Assembly (NCBI GenBank): GCA_012270135.1
Contig: JAAXIW010000147.1
Span: forward strand, 1 to 5,138
Reading direction: 5' to 3'
Length of the DNA: 5,138 nt
Origin: Brevundimonas sp.
GTDB taxonomy: Bacteria > Pseudomonadota > Alphaproteobacteria > Caulobacterales > Caulobacteraceae
Positions 1-5,138 of this stretch are shown in pieces. The notes beneath the pieces are model-generated. The model saw only the letters and a program-made list of their open reading frames with translations. It did no database searches and was not told where the DNA came from. Numbering within the stretch: position 1 is the stretch's first letter; each line of letters starts with the position of its first letter. The position numbers were made by a program, and so were the translations under genes.

Positions 1-807
1 ATGCGCCTCGTCGCCCAGCGCCGCCACGGCCGCCTCGATGCCCGGCACCGAGACGCTGAACGGCAGACGAATGCGGTCGACCGCCTCGGCCACCCTGACC
101 GGCGCATAGCCGAAGCCGATGCGCAGCCCGCCCAGCCCGTGGATCTTGGAGAAGGTCCGGGTGACGACGATGTTCTGGCTGTCGCGGGCGAGGGGGAAGC
201 TCGTCTCCCAGTCCGGCTCGGTGACGTACTCGGCATAGGCCTCGTCGACGACCAGGATCACGTCCGGGCGCAGGCCCTCGTGCAGGCGGCGGATCTCCTC
301 GCCGGTGTTGTAGCTGCCGGTCGGGTTCGACGGGCTGGAGACATAGACGATGCGGGTGCGCTCATCGACCTGCTCCAGCAGGGCCTCGGGCGTGGCCTTG
401 AAATCCGGCTCCGGGGCCAGTTTGACCGAGGCCTGGTTGGCCAGGGCGCTGATGCGGTAGGCGAGGAAGCCGTACTGGCCGGTGACGATGTTGTCGCCCG
501 GCGTCAGGTAGCACTGGTTCAGAAGGGCGAAGACCTCGTCCGATCCATTGCCGAAGATCAGCCGCTCCGGCTCCAGCCCGTGGTGTTCGGCGACCGCGTC
601 GCGCAGCTTCGAGGCCCGGCCGTCCGGATAGATGTGGATGTTGCGAACCGCCGCCTCATAGGCCTCGCGCGCCTTCAGGCCGGCCCCCAGCATGTTCTCG
701 TTGGACGACAGCTTCATCGGCTCGGCCACGCCCTCGATGCGCGACTTGCCGCCGACATAGGGGGCGATGTCGAGGATGCCGGGTTTGGGCGCGGGTGCGT
801 CGGTCAT
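1..807 (-). CDS. hisC: histidinol-phosphate / aromatic aminotransferase (HisC family), C-terminus cut by window edge
   Basis: Fold-type I PLP aminotransferase; the first 269 residues are present and the frame runs through position 1, so roughly 90-100 residues are missing. Visible landmarks: KLSSNEN (32-38), IYPDG (59-63) with the tyrosine that reaches the neighbouring subunit's active site, FGNGSDE (85-91), QYGF (111-114), SPSNPTG (158-164), VVDEAYAEY (186-194) with the cofactor-binding Asp188, TFSKIHGLGGLRIG (218-231) with the Schiff-base Lys221 and phosphate-binding Arg229. The substrate-binding C-terminal arginine lies outside the window. Family members convert imidazole-acetol phosphate to histidinol phosphate with glutamate; in Zymomonas mobilis a hisC homologue (hisH) next to tyrC also serves aromatic amino acid synthesis. 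The position behind a chorismate-mutase-like gene suggests the aromatic role here. The start is fixed by GAGGA six bases upstream; the first 20 residues match typical N-termini. The PLP lysine and all visible key residues are intact. Confidence 0.93.
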   Translation of the reverse strand, partial: MTDAPAPKPGILDIAPYVGGKSRIEGVAEPMKLSSNENMLGAGLKAREAYEAAVRNIHIYPDGRASKLRDAVAEHHGLEPERLIFGNGSDEVFALLNQCYLTPGDNIVTGQYGFLAYRISALANQASVKLAPEPDFKATPEALLEQVDERTRIVYVSSPSNPTGSYNTGEEIRRLHEGLRPDVILVVDEAYAEYVTEPDWETSFPLARDSQNIVVTRTFSKIHGLGGLRIGFGYAPVRVAEAVDRIRLPFSVSVPGIEAAVAALGDEAH

Positions 808-813
808 GGCGGG

Positions 814-818
814 TCCTC
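814..818 (-). promoter_or_regulatory. Shine-Dalgarno of hisC
   Basis: On the minus strand this reads GAGGA, six bases ahead of the hisC ATG at 807. It sits inside the only intergenic gap of the window (808-822, 15 bases), which is too short to hold a separate promoter and terminator. hisC is therefore probably transcribed with the genes upstream of it. Confidence 0.75.
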
Positions 819-822
819 GGTT

Positions 823-1506
823 TCAGAATAGGGGGGCGGCGCCGATGACGCCGCTCATCTCTCCGGGCGCGCCGTTCAGCCGCCCGTCGTCGGCCTGCAC
901 ATAGCCCGCCAGCACGAACAGCTTCAACCCGCCCGCGGCGATCAGCGGGTCGGCGGCGAGGCCGCCCTCGCCGAGACGCCCGACGATGCGGGCGTCCGTC
1001 CACGGGCTGTCGGTGACCCAGAAGGTGCGGTCGTCGCCGGTCGGGCCGGGATCGGCGGGCTGAACCAGCAGGGCGCGGGGCAAACCGTGGCCGTGGTCCG
1101 GCAGGGCCCCGACCACCCGCAGGCGCGGCTCCGCCAGCAGCCGGCCCCCCCAGACCGATGCGGCCGGCAGATCCCTCCGCGCCCGTCCGCCCGTGCGCGC
1201 CGCCGCCAGCGCCGCTTCGGGCGTCGCGGCCATCCGCGCCGTCAGCCCGTACCGGTCGGCGGCCAGCACCTGGCTGGCCGGGCCCCAGACGGTCAGGGCC
1301 GGGCCGTTGGCCGAGTCCAGCCGTCCCAGCACGCAGCGGGCGGCGGCCGCCTCCGCCGGCGACAGGCCGGCCAGGGCGCGGCGCAGGGCGATGGCCTCGA
1401 CCTCCGGCGTCGGATGCGCCCCGGCGGCGAGACGGGCCTTCACGGCCTCGGCCAGCGCGCGGTCCAGCGCCTGCCGCCCGGCGTCGGGTTCGGGGGTGGC
1501 AAGCAT
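823..1506 (-). CDS. divergent chorismate mutase-like protein (alphaproteobacterial AroQ-related)
   Basis: A 227-residue soluble protein with no signal peptide or membrane segment. From memory of the alphaproteobacterial chorismate mutases encoded next to hisC and tyrC, I see the same layout: a helical N-terminal part with PEVEAIALRRALAGLSPAEA (34-53), a strand-like ALTVWGP (70-76), an LRVVGALPDHGHG segment (129-141), PTGDDRTFWV (155-164), and a C-terminal KLFVLAGYVQADDGRL (195-210) ending in VIGAAPLF. That family would convert chorismate to prephenate for phenylalanine and tyrosine synthesis. Compared with functional AroQ domains, the first helix is about 20 residues short and arginines expected near 33 and 36 are Thr and Val, so catalysis is uncertain. 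The start at 1506 has no clear Shine-Dalgarno but overlaps the DUF2125 stop as TGATG, implying coupled translation. No in-frame upstream sequence resembles the missing helix. hisC follows after 15 bases. It could instead be an uncharacterised paralogue with a regulatory role. Confidence 0.6.
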   Translation of the reverse strand: MLATPEPDAGRQALDRALAEAVKARLAAGAHPTPEVEAIALRRALAGLSPAEAAAARCVLGRLDSANGPALTVWGPASQVLAADRYGLTARMAATPEAALAAARTGGRARRDLPAASVWGGRLLAEPRLRVVGALPDHGHGLPRALLVQPADPGPTGDDRTFWVTDSPWTDARIVGRLGEGGLAADPLIAAGGLKLFVLAGYVQADDGRLNGAPGEMSGVIGAAPLF

Positions 1507-1508
1507 CA
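1504..1508 (-). other. TGATG stop/start overlap, DUF2125 to chorismate mutase-like gene
   Basis: The DUF2125 TGA (1508-1506) and the next ATG (1506-1504) share one base. The sequence just upstream (CCGAAGCTGTTC) shows no good Shine-Dalgarno, so translation of the downstream gene probably depends on ribosomes finishing DUF2125. This makes the 1506 start more likely than any alternative. Confidence 0.8.
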
Positions 1509-2546
1509 GAACAGCTTCGGCGCGGGGGCGAGGGCGAACGGTCCCAGCCAGGTGCGGCCGTCGCTGAACAGCAGAACCAGGTCCATCGGCCGGTCGCCCT
1601 GCACCGTGGCGGCCGCCGCGGCTCCGGCGGCGCCGACGCGGTTGACGGCGCCCTCGCGCGACCCCGCCAGCCCGGCGATCGCCTCGCCCGGCCGTTCGGC
1701 GGTCAGGGCCAGCCGGCCCTCGAGCCGTCCGTCTTCCCGCGCCCACAGGGCGTCGCTGGAGATGCTGGCGCTGCTCTCGCCCGCCTGCAGCCGTCCCTTG
1801 ACGGCGGTGAAACGGCCTCCGGCTTCGGTCCAGCTGGCGAAGACGCCGGCGCTGTCGACGCCGCGCAGGCGGCTGGCCTGTTCGATGGTCGTCTCCACCT
1901 CGGCCGACAGCACGCCTTCGCGGGTCGCGCCCTCCACCGGCCCACCGCTCCGGCCGCGCCCGTCGGTCAGGCGGAACAGCACATCCATCTCGTCCGTCGC
2001 GGCCTCGCCGTCGGTCAGATGCGGCCGCGTGTAAAGCTCGATCCGCTCGGCGGAGGCCAGCGGGAACGGGTCCGCCCCGGCCACCGGCGTGAAGGTCGGC
2101 CGCGCCAGTTCGACGCGCAGGTCCGGAAACCGGTCGCGCAGATGGCTGAGGCTCATCCGCAGGGCCTCGCCCTCGACCGCCACCTGGCCCTTGCCGGCGC
2201 GGGTCAGGATCAGGCCCTCCGGCGCCAGCACGACCCAGTGGCCGGGGTTCCAGGCGCTGGCCTCGGCCACCAGTTCGGGCGCGGCCAGGCCATGGCCCGA
2301 CGGCGCCACGATGTCGGCGGCCGGGAAGACGACGCGGGCCCTGAATGGCCAGCCGCCGACGGTGACCGGTTCATGATTCACCTGCCAGCCGGCCTGGCGC
2401 AGGCTCTCGGTCTGCACCGCCAGCCGGGTCTCGACCTGGCCCGCCAGCCAGAACCACCAGCCGGTCCAGACGGCGAGCAGCACGCCCACGATGGCGAACG
2501 GAATGACGAGGCCGCGGCGGGAGTGTCGGGCGGGGGTCTGGCTCAT
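1506..2546 (-). CDS. DUF2125 family protein, N-terminal membrane anchor
   Basis: A 346-residue protein of unknown function that I recognise as DUF2125, a family common in alphaproteobacteria. A short basic N-terminus (RHSRR, 8-11) is followed by one hydrophobic segment at about 12-34 (VIPFAIVGVLLAVW then WWFWLAG), so the bulk should be exported and held at the periplasmic face of the inner membrane by an uncleaved anchor. Family hallmarks are the GGWPFRA motif near residues 64-70 (usually GYPFR) and the C-terminal LLFSDGRTWLGPFALAPAP (325-343). Between them lies beta-rich, AsmA-like sequence with repeated short strands and no obvious catalytic motif. The start is well supported: AAGGAG lies five bases upstream and the ATG overlaps the helicase stop as ATGA. 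The 3' end overlaps the next ATG by one base. A scaffold or envelope role is guesswork. Confidence 0.9.
   Translation of the reverse strand: MSQTPARHSRRGLVIPFAIVGVLLAVWTGWWFWLAGQVETRLAVQTESLRQAGWQVNHEPVTVGGWPFRARVVFPAADIVAPSGHGLAAPELVAEASAWNPGHWVVLAPEGLILTRAGKGQVAVEGEALRMSLSHLRDRFPDLRVELARPTFTPVAGADPFPLASAERIELYTRPHLTDGEAATDEMDVLFRLTDGRGRSGGPVEGATREGVLSAEVETTIEQASRLRGVDSAGVFASWTEAGGRFTAVKGRLQAGESSASISSDALWAREDGRLEGRLALTAERPGEAIAGLAGSREGAVNRVGAAGAAAAATVQGDRPMDLVLLFSDGRTWLGPFALAPAPKLF
2543..2546 (-). other. ATGA stop/start overlap, helicase to DUF2125
   Basis: The helicase TGA (2545-2543) and the DUF2125 ATG (2546-2544) share bases in an ATGA arrangement. This four-base overlap is a usual sign of translational coupling and places the two genes on the same transcript. 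Confidence 0.9.
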
Positions 2547-5138
2547 GGGCGCTCCTTATCAGAAGACAGGAACGCGCCAACCAGCTCGACGGCTTCCGCC
2601 AGCCCCATCCTTTGCACCTCGGTTCCCGGCGGAAGGCTGGCGAACAGCCGCGTGGGCGTGGCGGCGTCGAGCATGACGAACACCCCCTTGTCGTCCGCCC
2701 GCCGGATCAGCCGGCCGAAGGCCTGGGCGATGCGGGCCCGGGTGAGGGCGTCGTCGAAATTCCGCCCGCCCGCTCCCTCGCCGCCGAACCGCGCCCGCCG
2801 CGCCTTGTGCAGCAGGTCCGGCCGCGGCCACGGCGCCCGGTCGAAGGCGAGGATGCGCAGCGACCGCCCCGGCACATCGACCCCGTCCCGCACCGCGGCG
2901 GTGCCCAGCAGGCAGCTGTCCTGCTCGGCCCGGAACACATCGACCAGCGCCCCGACCTCCAGCGGATCGACGTGCTGGGCGTAGAGCGGGATGCCCGCCT
3001 TGGCCAGATCCGGCCCCAGGCGCTCATAGACCGACTTCAGCCGCCGGATCGCCGTGAACAGCCCCAGCCCGCCGCCGCCCGCCGCGAGGAACAGCTCGCG
3101 CATCGCCGCCGCCGTCTGCCGCGCGTCGTCCTTGACCAGATCGTTGACGACGATGACCCGGGCGTTGGCGGCATAGTCGAACGGACTCTCGACCTTCAGG
3201 GTCCGCGCCGGCTCGATCAGCCGCGCCGAGCCGGTCCTCGACCGGGCCATGTCGAAGGGATCGTCCGCGTTGGGGTCGGACAGGGTGGCGCTGGTCACCA
3301 GCACCCCGTGCGCCGGCATCACCACCGCCGCCTCCAGCGGCACGGTCGGGTCGATCCAGTGCCGCCGCAGGGCCACGTCCATGATCCGGCCGAACGCCGC
3401 CTCGGCCGACAGCCAGTCGACGAAGTCCGGATCCGGCTCGTCCGACGCGACCTCCAGCGCCGCCAGCATCGAGCGCCAGCCCGGCAGGGTCATCCGCGCC
3501 CGCCGGTCCAGCCCGCGCAGGGCCCCCTCGATCCGCGACCGCTGCGAGCCGTCCAGCTCCGCCGCTTCGTCGTCGAGGATGTCCTCCAGATGTCGCGCCA
3601 GCGCCAGCAGCGGCGCCTCCACCGCGGCCAGCGCCTGCGCCGCCTCCCGCGCCGTCTCCAGCACCGGTTCGGTCACCGGCCTGAGGGCGCACTCCATGCC
3701 GAATTCGACACCCGAGCCCGAGGCGTTCTCGCTGGTCCGCGCCCGCAGTTGCTCCAGCCCCGCCAGCAGGAAGCGCTCGATCGGCCCCACCGGATTGACC
3801 TCGCCCGAGGCCGGGGCGATCCGGCCCGACACCCCCTCGCCGGGCAGCTGGGCCGCCGCCCGCACCGCGTCCTGCAGGGCCCTGGTCGCCGCCTCGTTGT
3901 CGGCGCACAGGTCGCCCAGCCTCTGCTCCAGACCGCGCCCGCGCCGCCCGCGCCCCTCCGGCCCGCGGATCCAGCGCCGCAGTTCGGCAGCCTCCTGTCC
4001 CGACAGACAGGCCGAAAAGGCGCTGTCCGCCGCGTCGAACAGGTGGTGGCCCTCGTCGAAAACGATCCGCTTCAGCGCCGCCGTCTCGCCGTCCTGCTTC
4101 AGCCCCCGCGCCGACCGCGCCCCGTCGAAGGCCGCCTGGGTCATCACCAGCGCATGGTTGGCGACCACCAGATCGGCCCGCCGACTGGCGCGGATGGTCT
4201 TCTCCACGAAACAGGTGCGGTAGTGGGGGCAGGCGGCGTGGACGCATTCTCCGCGACGGTCGACCAGATTGGCCGCGCTGGCCTGCTGGCTGGGCCCGAC
4301 CGCGAACAGTCCCGGCAGCCAGCCCGGATAGTCGCCGCCGGTCATGTCGCCGTCGCGGGTGTGCATGGCCCAGCGGCTGGCCAGGGCCATGCCGATCAGG
4401 TCGCCGTTCCCCAGCTGCGCCGCCTGAACCATGTCCTGCAGGTTCAGCAGGCAGAGGTAGTTCTCCCGCCCCTTGCGCACCACGGTCTTGCGTTTGCGCT
4501 CGGCCGGATCGGGCCACAGGGCCGCGCTCTCGCGGTCGATCTGGCGCTGCAGGGCGCGGGTGTAGGTCGAGACCCAGGCCGCCCCCGAATTGCGCGCGGC
4601 CCACAGCGACGCGGGCGCCAGATAGCCCAGGGTCTTGCCCGTCCCCGTCCCCGCCTCGGCCAGCAGCACCCGCGGCCGCCCTTCCTCGTCCCGGGGCGAA
4701 AAAGCGTAGGCGGCCTCGGCGGCGTAGTCGCTCTGCGTCGGCCGCGTCTCGTCCAGACCCGAGGCCTGCAGCAGCTTGTCCAGCCGGATGCGGGCGCTCT
4801 CGGAATCGACCGGCGCCGATCCGGCTTCACCGCGCGGCGCCTCGTCCTCCCACTCGGCCAGTCGCGACCAGGCGTCCAGCCCGCTGCCGCGATGCTGCCG
4901 CTCGCGCACCGGCTGGTGCTGCAGCGCGCCCAGAACCCGCCAGCCCCAGGCCCAGCCGGCCCGCCCCAGCGTCTCGGCCAGGGTGAAGGCGGCTTCCCGA
5001 TCCGGATAGGCTGCATCGGCCAATTCCCGCAGCAGCCCGTCCGCGGCCTGTCTGAGCGCCCCGGCCTGCGCTTCCGCCCCCTTGGGCTCGGCCTGCCCCA
5101 TGGCCAGCGCCAGTCCGCTGGGGGAGGGGGCGCAGAAC
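2543..5138 (-). CDS. DinG/YoaA-type (XPD-like) Fe-S ATP-dependent DNA helicase, N-terminus cut by window edge
   Basis: Superfamily 2 helicase of the DinG/XPD group, cytoplasmic; characterised relatives unwind DNA 5'-to-3' in repair and replication-conflict resolution. Numbering from the Met at 5101: Q-motif-like RPTQSDY (120-126), Walker A EAGTGTGKT (149-157), motif Ia STYTRALQRQ (178-187), DEGH box (349-352), LVTSATLS (601-608), GTAAVRDGVDVPG (733-745) and QAFGRLIRR (793-801). Cys217, Cys286, Cys291 and Cys297 lie between Walker A and DEGH and match the four ligands of the 4Fe-4S cluster, followed by ADLVVANHAL (309-318). The 353-590 stretch is helical arch/insert material. The Met at 5101 is probably not the start: the frame stays open to the edge, giving 12 more residues (FCAPSPSGLALA) that look like conserved family sequence. 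At least 864 residues are present, longer than E. coli DinG (about 716), as I recall for alphaproteobacterial members. The gene overlaps the DUF2125 start by 4 bases. Family certain; DinG versus YoaA role not resolved. Confidence 0.95.
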   Translation of the reverse strand, partial: FCAPSPSGLALAMGQAEPKGAEAQAGALRQAADGLLRELADAAYPDREAAFTLAETLGRAGWAWGWRVLGALQHQPVRERQHRGSGLDAWSRLAEWEDEAPRGEAGSAPVDSESARIRLDKLLQASGLDETRPTQSDYAAEAAYAFSPRDEEGRPRVLLAEAGTGTGKTLGYLAPASLWAARNSGAAWVSTYTRALQRQIDRESAALWPDPAERKRKTVVRKGRENYLCLLNLQDMVQAAQLGNGDLIGMALASRWAMHTRDGDMTGGDYPGWLPGLFAVGPSQQASAANLVDRRGECVHAACPHYRTCFVEKTIRASRRADLVVANHALVMTQAAFDGARSARGLKQDGETAALKRIVFDEGHHLFDAADSAFSACLSGQEAAELRRWIRGPEGRGRRGRGLEQRLGDLCADNEAATRALQDAVRAAAQLPGEGVSGRIAPASGEVNPVGPIERFLLAGLEQLRARTSENASGSGVEFGMECALRPVTEPVLETAREAAQALAAVEAPLLALARHLEDILDDEAAELDGSQRSRIEGALRGLDRRARMTLPGWRSMLAALEVASDEPDPDFVDWLSAEAAFGRIMDVALRRHWIDPTVPLEAAVVMPAHGVLVTSATLSDPNADDPFDMARSRTGSARLIEPARTLKVESPFDYAANARVIVVNDLVKDDARQTAAAMRELFLAAGGGGLGLFTAIRRLKSVYERLGPDLAKAGIPLYAQHVDPLEVGALVDVFRAEQDSCLLGTAAVRDGVDVPGRSLRILAFDRAPWPRPDLLHKARRARFGGEGAGGRNFDDALTRARIAQAFGRLIRRADDKGVFVMLDAATPTRLFASLPPGTEVQRMGLAEAVELVGAFLSSDKERP
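2552..2557 (-). promoter_or_regulatory. Shine-Dalgarno of the DUF2125 gene, inside the helicase 3' end
   Basis: On the minus strand this reads AAGGAG, followed by five bases (CGCCC) and the ATG at 2546. It is a strong ribosome binding site formed by the Lys-Glu codons near the helicase C-terminus (DKERP), so DUF2125 can be initiated both independently and by coupling. It supports the 2546 start. Confidence 0.8.

Noticed and set aside
1..831. A 276-codon open frame on the plus strand at the left edge
   Set aside because: It lies opposite hisC, whose PLP-binding motifs and intact frame are unmistakable; this frame looks like the complement of those codons.
1507..1746. An N-terminal extension of the chorismate mutase-like gene to an ATG at 1746
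   Set aside because: The added 80 residues are Arg/Gly-rich out-of-phase translation of the DUF2125 gene, and the TGATG junction at 1506 gives a better start.
1158..2984. A 608-codon open frame on the plus strand
   Set aside because: It runs antisense across three well-supported genes, its translation is rich in Arg, Pro, Ala and Gly with no recognisable domain, and it has no ribosome binding site. Long antisense frames are expected opposite GC-rich codons with G/C third positions.
3061..3085. GCC-rich short repeats (runs of ccgccg) resembling a simple repeat
   Set aside because: They encode the AAGGGGLGL stretch of the helicase and similar Ala/Gly-rich segments, and they are ordinary for this base composition.
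3249..4223. A 324-codon open frame on the plus strand inside the helicase region
   Set aside because: It is the antisense shadow of the helicase; the translation is dominated by Ser, Ala and Arg, with no domain and no start signal.
3024..4604. A 526-codon minus-strand frame overlapping the helicase in another phase
   Set aside because: Its translation is low-complexity Gly/Ala/Arg and it lacks motifs, whereas the helicase frame carries every expected motif.
1313..4807. GANTC sites (for example 1313-1317, 2375-2379, 3184-3188, 4803-4807) as CcrM methylation marks
   Set aside because: They fit an alphaproteobacterium, but all of them lie within coding sequence at a number that could arise by chance, so they say nothing specific about regulation.

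Overview
The window looks like a compact chromosomal segment of a high-GC alphaproteobacterium. GC content is very high, the intergenic space is almost nil, and the gene content is an alphaproteobacterial-style DinG-like helicase, a DUF2125 protein and a HisC-type aminotransferase. A member of the Caulobacterales (Caulobacter/Brevundimonas-like) is my best guess, but the genus cannot be fixed from this sequence.

All real genes lie on the minus strand and are read from right to left. They are: (1) a large iron-sulfur DinG/XPD-type DNA helicase (2543-5138, N-terminus beyond the right edge); (2) a membrane-anchored DUF2125 protein (1506-2546); (3) a 227-residue protein that I read as a divergent relative of alphaproteobacterial chorismate mutase (823-1506); and (4) a histidinol-phosphate/aromatic aminotransferase, HisC type (1-807, C-terminus beyond the left edge). 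The junctions are a 4-base ATGA overlap, a 1-base TGATG overlap and a 15-base gap. This is the layout of one co-transcribed, translationally coupled unit, and no promoter or terminator is visible inside it.

Genes 3 and 4 suggest an aromatic amino acid (tyrosine/phenylalanine) module. A chorismate mutase would make prephenate, and HisC-type enzymes can transaminate aromatic keto acids or prephenate. A prephenate/cyclohexadienyl dehydrogenase (tyrC) would be the expected next gene past the left edge. The helicase has no metabolic link to this pathway and appears to be joined to it only by operon structure. The most notable point is the chorismate-mutase-like protein: its N-terminal helical part is short and seems to lack several catalytic residues, so its enzymatic activity is in doubt.

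There is no sign of mobile elements, CRISPR arrays, RNA genes or a defence system. The long plus-strand reading frames are antisense artefacts of GC-rich coding DNA. I do not see a convincing new system here.
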